From CAWKDC01 sp044445605 (lineage in GTDB: Bacteria > Pseudomonadota > Gammaproteobacteria > JABCZS01), in contig JBIOEA010000018.1 of assembly GCA_044445605.1 (NCBI GenBank), positions 1-43,923 on the forward strand: 43,923 nucleotides of DNA. The letters run 5' to 3'. The notes under the pieces were generated by a model. That model saw only the letters and a list, made by a program, of their open reading frames with translations. It was not told the DNA's origin and did not search any database. A program made the translations under genes and the position numbers. How positions within the stretch are numbered: position 1 is the stretch's first letter; each line of letters starts with the position of its first letter. Shown one piece after another: positions 16,548-24,536 of the stretch.

Positions 16548-17243
16548 ATGTTTAAAACGCTTTATAAGCCTAATAATGAATATCACGATAAATCCGCTTC
16601 TTGGTACGAGGAGATGTATTATTCATGTGTAAAATCTAAAAACATTGCCATTTTAGTTGCTTCTGTTTCATCGATAATTACGGTTGTATCAGTGATTACG
16701 TTGGCTTCCATATTGCCACTAAAGGAAAAGGTGCCCTATGTTGTTTATGTCAACGAAAAATACGGCCATCCTGTTTTAGTGAAGGTTAAAAATACAAAAG
16801 ATATCGAAGAGAACGAGCTTTTAAAGAAAAACATGATTCGAAAGTTTATTAATGCTCGTGAATCATTTAACAGAACAATGATGGACGAGAATTTAAAGGA
16901 AATTCACCTAATCGGCTCGGCTGATGTTTATGACCAGTTTAAACGACTTTTAGTTGCCAGCCGTCCTGACAGCCCATTTAACACCTTTAAAAGCAAGATT
17001 CGCGACATTACTGATATTGAGGTTATCCCACTCAACGATAATAGAGCGATTGTTAATTTTAAAACGGTCGTACAGAACGAAAGCAATGGAAGGATAGATT
17101 ACGAAGAAAGAGTAACGGCCGATATTGGCTACAAGTTTTCACAAAGAGAATTTAACGAAGAAGATGCGGAGTTGTATAACCCGGTTGGGTTTGAGGTGAC
17201 GCATTATAGGACACAAACCACAACCAACGCAAACGAGGAGTGA
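16548..17243 (+). CDS. virB8: T4SS inner-membrane scaffold, VirB8-like
   Basis: This 231-residue bitopic protein has a cytoplasmic N-terminus with the typical SWYEEMYYS stretch (residues 18-26), one membrane span at about 33-57, and a periplasmic domain ending in NPVGFEVTHYR, the characteristic VirB8 C-terminal motif. VirB8 nucleates assembly of the secretion channel by contacting VirB4, VirB9 and VirB10. Only one base separates it from virB6, and its stop abuts virB9. Confidence 0.94.
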   Translation: MFKTLYKPNNEYHDKSASWYEEMYYSCVKSKNIAILVASVSSIITVVSVITLASILPLKEKVPYVVYVNEKYGHPVLVKVKNTKDIEENELLKKNMIRKFINARESFNRTMMDENLKEIHLIGSADVYDQFKRLLVASRPDSPFNTFKSKIRDITDIEVIPLNDNRAIVNFKTVVQNESNGRIDYEERVTADIGYKFSQREFNEEDAELYNPVGFEVTHYRTQTTTNANEE

Positions 17244-17245
17244 TA

Positions 17246-18013
17246 ATGAGAAATTCATATTTAGTTACCGCCATTCTGAGCATGTGCTTTGCTAGCACTG
17301 CTTTGGCGTCTTCTACGCCAGTAGATGTAACGACAGACAGTCGTGTTAAAAAAGTGATGTATAACCCTGAACAAGTCTATGAAATTAGAACGAGCTATGG
17401 CGTTTCAAGCACAATTCTGTTTGGTGATGATGAGAAGGTGACTGCTGTATCGCTAGGTGACCCAACTGTGTGGCAAGTCACACCCATGGCAAACTCACTC
17501 AACATTAAACCCATTGCACTCAACCCCGATACTAACATGACCGTTTGGACGGATAAGCATATTTACTTATTCAATCTGCATGCTATTCAGCCACAGCTTG
17601 ATGATGTCGGTCATATTGTAAAACCAGCATCTACGCGCGGGCTCCTGTACATGCTGAGGTTTACCTATCCAAAAGTAGATTTCATGACAATCCCTAAATC
17701 GGATATTGCGAGTAACACATATACCCCAGCTTGCAATAACCGTGATTACACAGCCTACGGTGACAAGGCTGTATCCCCCACAAAAGTGTGTGATGACGGA
17801 AGATTTACTTACTTTGCATTTACAGAACATCAGAATCATCCAGCCATTCTTATGGTGGATGAATACGGACTCGAGCATGCCGTTAACTTTAGACAATCTG
17901 GTCAGTTCTTAGTAATAGAGAGATTAGCTGCACAATTCTCATTGCGCTATGGTGATTCAGTTTCTACCGTTTTTAACGAATTACCACCCAAAGAATTGAT
18001 GCCAGAGGTATAG
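17246..18013 (+). CDS. virB9: T4SS outer-membrane core protein, VirB9/CagX-like
   Basis: This 255-residue protein has a signal peptide (residues 1-21, ending ALA|S), an N-terminal beta domain (VYEIRTSYGVSSTILFGDDE), a middle linker and a C-terminal VirB7/VirB10-interacting domain (YFAFTEHQNHPAILMVDEYG). The start at 17246 is chosen because GAGGAG lies 5 bases upstream; a GTG two codons earlier overlaps virB8. A tight cluster of Tyr/Asn and two cysteines at about 158-178 lies in the linker. Confidence 0.94.
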   Translation: MRNSYLVTAILSMCFASTALASSTPVDVTTDSRVKKVMYNPEQVYEIRTSYGVSSTILFGDDEKVTAVSLGDPTVWQVTPMANSLNIKPIALNPDTNMTVWTDKHIYLFNLHAIQPQLDDVGHIVKPASTRGLLYMLRFTYPKVDFMTIPKSDIASNTYTPACNNRDYTAYGDKAVSPTKVCDDGRFTYFAFTEHQNHPAILMVDEYGLEHAVNFRQSGQFLVIERLAAQFSLRYGDSVSTVFNELPPKELMPEV

Positions 18014-18016
18014 GTC

Positions 18017-19051
18017 ATGACTGATGAATTGAATTCAAGCAAAGGCAGTGATGTTAAAGAGTCTAAGAGTGGGAAAACAACATTGTTGTGCATCTTGTTT
18101 TTAGTGGTTGCCGTCGTGTTCTTGGGCAGCAAATTACTGCGTGAAGACAAAGGTGAAAATGTTGAGCGCGAAAAGGTGGTACATGAGGATATCAACTTGC
18201 CTTCTGCACAAAAAACACAAGTGGCGCTTCCGCCTGTGCCGCAAAAGCAAGAGCCTATGAGAGTAGGCAACCGCAGGCAACCAAGCCAAGATCAAATAGC
18301 AGTGGGGCGATTAATGGCGCCCAGTGTTATTTTCAATAATGATACACGGGCGATAGGAGGTGGGGACACATCAAGCGTTGCAGGAAAATCAAACAAGTCT
18401 CTTGACCCTGATTCTGCTTGGGCAAACGCAATCGAGCAATCGAGCGTAAAGGTGAGTGCTGCTTCACAGCAGGTCGATCTTGATTACAAGATTTTGCAAG
18501 GCAAGCGGTTTAACGGGGTGTTGACACACGCTATCAATAGTGACTTACCAGGCATGGTTGTTGCTGAAATCAGCCAACCTGTTTACGGAGAAATGGGCAC
18601 GGAGATACTATTGCCAAAAGGGACGCGATTGGTAGGGCAATATAATGCCTCCGTAAAGAAGGGGCAATCACGCTTATTCTTTGTTTGGCAGCGCGCAATC
18701 ACACCCTCTGGCATTGATATTGATATCTCTTCCCCTGGTGCCGATAGGATGGGACAGGCCGGCTTAACCGGCGATGTTGATACGCACTTCTGGGAAGTTT
18801 TCGGCCAAAGTGTGTTGATGTCTTCATTGGCGCTAGGGGTAAGCAGCTTTGGTGAACAAGGCTTATACGCCAACCAATATCAAAACGAAGTGGGGCAATC
18901 ATTAATTGATGCATCATCAGAGATGATGTTATCTAATGACAATATCAAGCCAACAATTCGTATTGAACAGGGAACAATCATCAATATTGTGGCAGCAAAG
19001 GACTTGGATTTCAGTGGTGTGTATAAGAAGCAGCAGGATGTTGTATTTTAA
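18017..19051 (+). CDS. virB10: T4SS core channel protein, VirB10/TrbI-like
   Basis: This 344-residue protein spans both membranes in the core complex. It has a cytoplasmic N-terminus, one membrane span at about 22-42, a Pro/Gln-rich periplasmic linker (about 60-100) and the C-terminal TrbI beta-barrel domain. That domain carries the conserved motifs GTRLVGQYNASVKKGQ, LFFVWQRAITPSGIDI and SPGADRMGQAGLTGDVDTHF. It is three bases after virB9, and its stop codon overlaps the virB11 start by one base. Confidence 0.96.
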   Translation: MTDELNSSKGSDVKESKSGKTTLLCILFLVVAVVFLGSKLLREDKGENVEREKVVHEDINLPSAQKTQVALPPVPQKQEPMRVGNRRQPSQDQIAVGRLMAPSVIFNNDTRAIGGGDTSSVAGKSNKSLDPDSAWANAIEQSSVKVSAASQQVDLDYKILQGKRFNGVLTHAINSDLPGMVVAEISQPVYGEMGTEILLPKGTRLVGQYNASVKKGQSRLFFVWQRAITPSGIDIDISSPGADRMGQAGLTGDVDTHFWEVFGQSVLMSSLALGVSSFGEQGLYANQYQNEVGQSLIDASSEMMLSNDNIKPTIRIEQGTIINIVAAKDLDFSGVYKKQQDVVF

Positions 19052-20064
19052 TGTCTATCGCATCACTAGAAACAACGCTGAAACCGATCAGGGCATTCTT
19101 GGATGCCCCCGCTGTATCTGAGCTGTCTATCAATAAGCCGAATGAAATTTGGTGTGATAATGGGGCAGTAGCGACTCGTGTGGCTATCCCCTATGATTAC
19201 GGTATGTTGGAGAGGCTGGCACAGTTGACAGCCTCTTTTAATAATCAGATTATCTCAGACGCTAAGCCGATATTGTCAGGAACATTGCCTGGAGGTTACC
19301 GCATTCAAATTGTGCGGGCACCTGCGGCGCTACAGGTCAACAGAGATGGAACGACATCAAATACAATCTCAATATCCATCAGAAAGCAAACCATCCGTGA
19401 TTTTAGTGTGGATGGATACGCAGCGGGAGGAGGGCTTTCCCGTGTGGGCGTCCATGCTTCACAACAAGAGACCTTGAATCATGATTTAAACTTATTGATC
19501 GATCAAAAGCAGTATGCTGATTTTTTAAAAAAAGCGGTAAAGGCTAAAAAGACCATTTTAATCAGCGGCGGTACCTATTCAGGGAAAACTTCTGTACTCA
19601 ATATGCTATTAAAGGAGCTTGACCCAACAGAGCGAATCATTACGATTGAAGACGCTGCAGAGGTGGTGATCCACAATGAAAATCAGGTACGCTTGTTCTA
19701 TACGCGCGGAACACAGGGCATAGCCAGCGTGTCAGCGGCAGATCTCATCACATCTTGCTTACGAATGAGGCCCGATAGGATCATCATGGGTGAACTACGC
19801 GGGGATGATGCCGTGCATTGGTTAGCCGCGGCCAACTCTGGGCACGAAGGCACGCTTTCTACGATCCATGCAGATACACCGGCGATGGCTATTGAAAAGA
19901 TGATCGAAATGGTCAAGCTAGTTCGTCCAGGGCAAACAGATGAATCTATTAGAAACTATATTACATCAGTCATTGATATCATCATTCAAATCAGAAAAGA
20001 CCATGCGACCGGCGAGAGGTACATCTCAGACATAGAATGGGTGAAACATGCAAATTTTATATAA
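19051..20064 (+). CDS. virB11: T4SS hexameric ATPase, VirB11-like
   Basis: This 337-residue secretion ATPase has Walker A GGTYSGKT at residues 173-180, where most family members have Gly, Ser or Thr in place of the Tyr. It also has the Asp box (IITIEDAAEV), Walker B region (DRIIMGELRGDDA) and His box (GHEGTLSTIHAD), and no gaps. It is the last gene of the cluster. The next gene (20151) runs in the opposite direction, so virD4, which often follows virB11, is absent here. Confidence 0.96.
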   Translation: MSIASLETTLKPIRAFLDAPAVSELSINKPNEIWCDNGAVATRVAIPYDYGMLERLAQLTASFNNQIISDAKPILSGTLPGGYRIQIVRAPAALQVNRDGTTSNTISISIRKQTIRDFSVDGYAAGGGLSRVGVHASQQETLNHDLNLLIDQKQYADFLKKAVKAKKTILISGGTYSGKTSVLNMLLKELDPTERIITIEDAAEVVIHNENQVRLFYTRGTQGIASVSAADLITSCLRMRPDRIIMGELRGDDAVHWLAAANSGHEGTLSTIHADTPAMAIEKMIEMVKLVRPGQTDESIRNYITSVIDIIIQIRKDHATGERYISDIEWVKHANFI

Positions 20065-20150
20065 CCATTTAATCTTTGCATCATGCTGAGATTTGAATTA
20101 TTTGTTTCATGGTAGCTCCTTACTGAAGGTCGTTGTATTTATACTTTAGT

Positions 20151-21263
20151 TCAAGAAAAAGTAATCACTGAGCGAATACTTTTGCCTGCATGCATCAAAT
20201 CAAAAGCACGATTGATATCACCTAGCGGCATCGTATCAGTCACCATCTCATCAATTTTTATTTCACCTTGCATATATTTTTCAACATAACCAGGCAATTG
20301 GCTTCGTCCTTTAACGCCACCGAAAGCCGACCCGCGCCACACACGGCCGGTCACTAATTGAAACGGACGGGTTGCGATTTCCTTGCCAGCACCCGCAACA
20401 CCGATGATGGTTGATTCCCCCCAACCTTTGTGACAGCATTCCAAGGCAGCGCGCATAATGTCGACGTTACCAATACATTCAAAAGAATAATCGACACCGC
20501 CATCGGTTAAATTCACAATCACTTCCTGAATGGGTCTATCATATTTTTTAGGATTGATGCAATCCGTTGCGCCCAGTAATCTTGCCATCTCAAATTTACT
20601 TTCGTTGGTATCAATAACAATAATGCGCGATGCTCTAGCCATAACAGCGCCTTGCACCGCACTCAAACCAACACCACCCAAACCGAAAATAGCCACCGTT
20701 GCCCCCGGGGTCACTTTCGCGGTATTTAAAACAGCACCGATGCCTGTTGAAATACCACAGCCCAGCAAACAAACCTTATCAAGCGGCGCAGACTTATTGA
20801 TTTTTGCAAGCGCGATTTCGGGAATGACCGTGTACTCGGAAAATGTCGAAGTACCCATAAAATGAAAAATAGTTTTGCCATTTTTCGAAAAACGAGAAGT
20901 TCCATTTGGCATTAATCCTTTCCCTTGAGTGACACGTATGGCCTGACATAAATTCGTTTTTCCGGATAAACAGAATTTACAGGCTCCACACTCCGGGATA
21001 TATAACGGAATAACATGATCACCTACGGCGACAGATGTTACTCCCTCGCCAATTTCTTCAACGACACCACCGCCTTCATGACCCAATATGCAAGGAAAAA
21101 TCCCCTCTGGGTCATCGCCGCTTAACGTGAATGCGTCTGTGTGACACACACCTGTTGCAACCATGCGCACCAACACTTCACCATCTTGTGGGCCTTCTAG
21201 ATCAACCTCTTCAATGCTTAAAGGTTTCCCTACTTCCCATGCAACCGCAGCTTTTGTTTTCAT
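20151..21263 (-). CDS. frmA: S-(hydroxymethyl)glutathione dehydrogenase (class III alcohol dehydrogenase)
   Basis: Zinc-dependent medium-chain dehydrogenase that oxidises S-hydroxymethylglutathione, detoxifying formaldehyde; it may also reduce S-nitrosoglutathione. The 370-residue length is exact for the family. Catalytic zinc ligands are in GVCHTDAFT and GHEGGGVV; structural zinc ligands are the four cysteines of CGACKFCLSGKTNLC; the NAD fold is GLGGVGLSAVQG. GGAG precedes the ATG at 21263. No frmR or S-formylglutathione hydrolase (frmB) gene is next to it. Confidence 0.95.
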   Translation of the reverse strand: MKTKAAVAWEVGKPLSIEEVDLEGPQDGEVLVRMVATGVCHTDAFTLSGDDPEGIFPCILGHEGGGVVEEIGEGVTSVAVGDHVIPLYIPECGACKFCLSGKTNLCQAIRVTQGKGLMPNGTSRFSKNGKTIFHFMGTSTFSEYTVIPEIALAKINKSAPLDKVCLLGCGISTGIGAVLNTAKVTPGATVAIFGLGGVGLSAVQGAVMARASRIIVIDTNESKFEMARLLGATDCINPKKYDRPIQEVIVNLTDGGVDYSFECIGNVDIMRAALECCHKGWGESTIIGVAGAGKEIATRPFQLVTGRVWRGSAFGGVKGRSQLPGYVEKYMQGEIKIDEMVTDTMPLGDINRAFDLMHAGKSIRSVITFS

Positions 21264-21325
21264 TTCCCATCTCCTTTAGATTGTCGACATATTTATGCTA
21301 TTTAGGAAGCCTGAAAGCCCTTCAC

Positions 21326-22255
21326 TCATTGACTTTTCCCTTTGTATGCGACAACGGTTGGGAAAATATTTGCATCGTCAGGTATCAGTTGAATATCATT
21401 AAAGCCAACAGATTCGAGCTGCGCTTTGGTTTGGCGCGATGTTCTGTAGGATTGAAATTTTGCTTGCATGATATCAACAAAAATAACCTTTTGAATAAGC
21501 AAATCATCTTTGTTAACGCGGGACATCTCCCATTCGCATTGATCATTAAGGCCGGGTGGGGGCGTTAAAAAGCTCGTTACCAATTTTCCGCCAGGCTTAA
21601 GGGCGTTATAAAATTGTTGATACAAGGCTTCTACTTTATTGTTATCTTTCTCATAGACATTAAGTCCATTGCTAGAGATTAAATCAAAAGTGTTTTCCAT
21701 CTCAAGATGCCATGCATCTCGTTGTATCAAATTTAAACTTGCTGAGATATTTCGTACTTTTGCTAGTGCAGCAGCAAGTTGCAGCGCCTCTTGATCGTAA
21801 TCAATCCCCGTGAGTTTAATGGAGTTGGTATTTTGAAAATCAAGATATACCAATTCACCCATCATCCCACAAGGAATGCACGCAAGATTAGCATCAGGTT
21901 TAACTTGTGTTTGATTTTCTTTGAGAAATATTTTGAAACGCTGCTGTGTTGCCAACAATGTAGGCGCACGGTTCAGCAGAAAATCTTCTAATTTGGTCAG
22001 GGGTTTTTCTGGATACCAGGGATGAGTGAGCATATAATGCGTCCAATATCCATTGACGCCTTGGTTTTGCAATAAAAAACGGCCAAAATCAAATTCGCTG
22101 AGTTCATGTAAAAGTGCCAATTGGGATCGCACAGTAACATGGGGCTTTTCGCCCTCTTGGCGTATACGTTTGCTGATCACATCTAACGTTTCTTCAATAG
22201 ACAGTGGGGCCTGGGCATGAGAGATGAGGCGTGTTTGTTCTGTTGTGCTTGTCAT
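21326..22255 (-). CDS. Class I SAM-dependent methyltransferase
   Basis: This 309-residue protein has a Rossmann-type methyltransferase domain in its C-terminal two thirds: a motif I variant ACIPCGMMGELVYLD, then an acidic loop after strand 2 (LTGIDYDQEAL), FDLISSNGLNVYE and the post-motif KPGGKLVTSFL. The N-terminal 100 residues are helical and unassigned. The start at 22255 has GAGG upstream; the longer frame to 22306 has no ribosome binding site. The substrate is unknown. The motif I glycine pattern (PCGMMGE) is unusual compared with the common DxGxGxG. Confidence 0.82.
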   Translation of the reverse strand: MTSTTEQTRLISHAQAPLSIEETLDVISKRIRQEGEKPHVTVRSQLALLHELSEFDFGRFLLQNQGVNGYWTHYMLTHPWYPEKPLTKLEDFLLNRAPTLLATQQRFKIFLKENQTQVKPDANLACIPCGMMGELVYLDFQNTNSIKLTGIDYDQEALQLAAALAKVRNISASLNLIQRDAWHLEMENTFDLISSNGLNVYEKDNNKVEALYQQFYNALKPGGKLVTSFLTPPPGLNDQCEWEMSRVNKDDLLIQKVIFVDIMQAKFQSYRTSRQTKAQLESVGFNDIQLIPDDANIFPTVVAYKGKSQ

Positions 22256-22355
22256 AAAACCTCGTCCTAGATTTGATCCAATATCAATAAATAATGAGGA
22301 TACCATCAGGTGCTCTTTACGTCGAGGGTCGAATAACCGGTGTCAACGCAAGCCC

Positions 22356-22384
22356 TTGCAAATTCCCTAAAATTATGAGAATCT
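22356..22384 (+). promoter_or_regulatory. Possible promoter for the AGCS symporter gene
   Basis: TTGCAA (22356-22361) and GAATCT (22379-22384) are spaced by 17 bases, about 35 bases upstream of the start at 22419. The -10 match is weak. Confidence 0.28.
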
Positions 22385-22418
22385 GGCATCTTCCCAACAA
22401 AAAATATGGAGCGAATTC

Positions 22419-23828
22419 GTGGACATTTATCCAATAGTAGAGATGATGGCAGGCTGGGCACGTAGTTACCCATTTATTCTGCTCCTATTAGGGTCAGCTA
22501 TCTACGTTACCCTTCGTCTACGGGGGATCCAGTTCCGCAAAACGGGTCAGGCGTTTCAATGTTTAATAGGTCAATCGGACGATCAGCAAGGTCGCGGGGA
22601 AGTCAGCAACTTTGGTGCGATGGCGACGGTGTTGTCGGGCACGATAGGCACGGGTAACATTGCTGGCGTTGCCACAGCGATTACGTTGGGCGGTCCAGGC
22701 GCTATTTTTTGGATGTGGGTAACCGCATTATTCGGTATGGCGTTAAAGTACGCGTGTTGTTTATTAGGGCACCATTATCGTCGCGTGGATGCGCGGGGCG
22801 AGATTGCGGGTGGTCCGATGTACACCCTCAAATATGGTCTTAACATGCCCAAGCTCGGCGCATTTTTTGCGATCGCGACCTTGTTGGCAGCTGCTACGAC
22901 GGGCGGCATGGTGCAGTCGCACTCAGTCGTAGACGGTATTATTTATGTGTTGCCTCAAGCAGAAGAGTGGCGCCTTGCGATGGGCTGCATTATTGCCTTC
23001 TTAGTCGGTATCGTTATTCTGGGTGGCGTGCAACGTATTGCAACCGTAGCATCCGTCGTCGTTCCCTTTATGGCCGTTGCGTATTGCGGATCCGCACTTG
23101 TCATTTTATTAGTGAACTATGCAAAACTGCCCGGCGCATTCATGACGATTTTCACGTATGCGTTAAACCCCTGGTCTGCGGGCGCAGGCATGTTAGGTGC
23201 AGCAATTCAGTTCGGTGTATTGCGTGCGTTGTTCGCCAGTGAAGCGGGTTTGGGAACGGCGCCCATTGCGTTAGCGGCTACCAAGACGAATTACTGTGTC
23301 CGTGCAGGCTTGATTGGCATGATTGGACCCTGGTTTGACACGATGCTGATTTGTACGATGACGGCATTGGTGATTATCATTGCAGGTTTCTACGGTGACA
23401 ATATTCCTCATGGTTTAGTGGGGGCGGGTTTATCAGCTGCTGCATTCGAACAAGGTTTGGAAAACGCATTTGGACACGCTGCAGGCGTGGTTGGCGCGGT
23501 GGTGGTAGGTGCAGGTCTGGTATTCTTTGCATACACAACGATCATTGCCTGGGCTTATTATGGTGATCGCGCTATGCAGTTTTTATTGGGGCCTAAAGCA
23601 GTCACGCCTTTCCGCTTAGCGTTCATTGCCTTAACCTTGATAGGTGCGGTGAGTTCGTTAGAAATGGTATGGGCACTGGCCGATATTGCGAACGTGTTGA
23701 TGGCTGTACCCAATATAATCAGTTTGTTGTTATTGGCTGGCATGGTTAAGAAAGCAACTGATGACTACTTCAGTGCTAAAACTCACCTTGTGCCTGAATC
23801 TGATTGCGTGAATCCACCGGCTGAATAA
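22419..23828 (+). CDS. Sodium/alanine (AGCS family) symporter
   Basis: This 469-residue inner-membrane transporter couples uptake of alanine or glycine to sodium. Family hallmarks are the SGTIGTGNIAGVATAI block near residue 80, GGPGAIFWMWVTALFGM, and the SEAGLGTAPIALAATK signature near residue 275, together with 8-11 hydrophobic spans. The start is a GTG preceded by GGAGCG. Glycine uptake would fit with the gcv operon in the same region, but they are 15 kb apart and a link is only conceivable. Confidence 0.93.
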   Translation: MDIYPIVEMMAGWARSYPFILLLLGSAIYVTLRLRGIQFRKTGQAFQCLIGQSDDQQGRGEVSNFGAMATVLSGTIGTGNIAGVATAITLGGPGAIFWMWVTALFGMALKYACCLLGHHYRRVDARGEIAGGPMYTLKYGLNMPKLGAFFAIATLLAAATTGGMVQSHSVVDGIIYVLPQAEEWRLAMGCIIAFLVGIVILGGVQRIATVASVVVPFMAVAYCGSALVILLVNYAKLPGAFMTIFTYALNPWSAGAGMLGAAIQFGVLRALFASEAGLGTAPIALAATKTNYCVRAGLIGMIGPWFDTMLICTMTALVIIIAGFYGDNIPHGLVGAGLSAAAFEQGLENAFGHAAGVVGAVVVGAGLVFFAYTTIIAWAYYGDRAMQFLLGPKAVTPFRLAFIALTLIGAVSSLEMVWALADIANVLMAVPNIISLLLLAGMVKKATDDYFSAKTHLVPESDCVNPPAE

Positions 23829-23840
23829 CAATCTCCTAAT

Positions 23841-23869
23841 TTGTGCAAGTTATCCATATCTGCTAAACT
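23841..23869 (+). promoter_or_regulatory. Possible promoter for the HD hydrolase gene
   Basis: TTGTGC (23841-23846) and TAAACT (23864-23869) are separated by 17 bases, with the gene start at 23903 downstream. Matched by eye only. Confidence 0.38.
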
Positions 23870-23902
23870 GTTCAATATATGTACAAAAATAAGGATGGCT
23901 TC

Positions 23903-24532
23903 ATGCAACAGATTGACTTTAAACGATTAGACTCGCAGCTGGCTTTTTTTAGGGAAGTGGACAAACTGAAGCAGGTCTTTCGGCAAACCCTCCTTCTGGA
24001 TGGTTCCCGCCTTGAAAACGACGCAGAACATTCCTGGCATTTAGCGATGATGGCGCTGACATTCAAAGAGTATGCGGTTACGCCAGACATTGATATTGGC
24101 AAGGTATTGAAGCTCGTGGTTCTCCACGATGTGGTCGAAATTGATGCAGGTGACGTATACACTTATGCCCATTTCGATCCCAAAGAAAAGCATGCTAAAG
24201 AGTTAAAAGGTGCGATGCGTATTTTTGGTATTTTGCCACCGGATCAAGCGCAAGAGCTTATCGCTTTATGGCATGAATACGAAGATAAAAAGACGCCAGA
24301 ATCATTATTCGCGACGGCGATCGATAAACTGCAACCCTTTCTGCACAATTATTATGTGGATCACACAGCATGGCGTTTACACGATGTGCCCAAACATCGC
24401 GTCATCGAAAAAATGTCAGTGATTGCGAAAGGCGCCCCTGCTTTATGGGAGTTCGTGCAAATCTTGATAGAAGAAGCGGACGCAGACGGCTTATTTGCGG
24501 ATAGCCGAAATAAGCACGTTGCTAATTCCTAA
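23903..24532 (+). CDS. HD-domain phosphohydrolase (YfbR/HDDC2-like)
   Basis: This 209-residue metal-dependent hydrolase of the HD superfamily has ligands in NDAEHSWHLA (H43), VLHDVVEIDAGD (H75, D76 and E79) and a downstream Asp in FATAIDKLQPF. Family members such as YfbR are 5'-deoxynucleotidases. The start at 23903 is chosen for the AAGGA seven bases upstream; an ATG at 23879 has none. It converges with the TPS-domain gene, whose stop lies only 4 bases away, with no visible terminator between them. Confidence 0.88.
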   Translation: MQQIDFKRLDSQLAFFREVDKLKQVFRQTLLLDGSRLENDAEHSWHLAMMALTFKEYAVTPDIDIGKVLKLVVLHDVVEIDAGDVYTYAHFDPKEKHAKELKGAMRIFGILPPDQAQELIALWHEYEDKKTPESLFATAIDKLQPFLHNYYVDHTAWRLHDVPKHRVIEKMSVIAKGAPALWEFVQILIEEADADGLFADSRNKHVANS

Positions 24533-24536
24533 ACAG

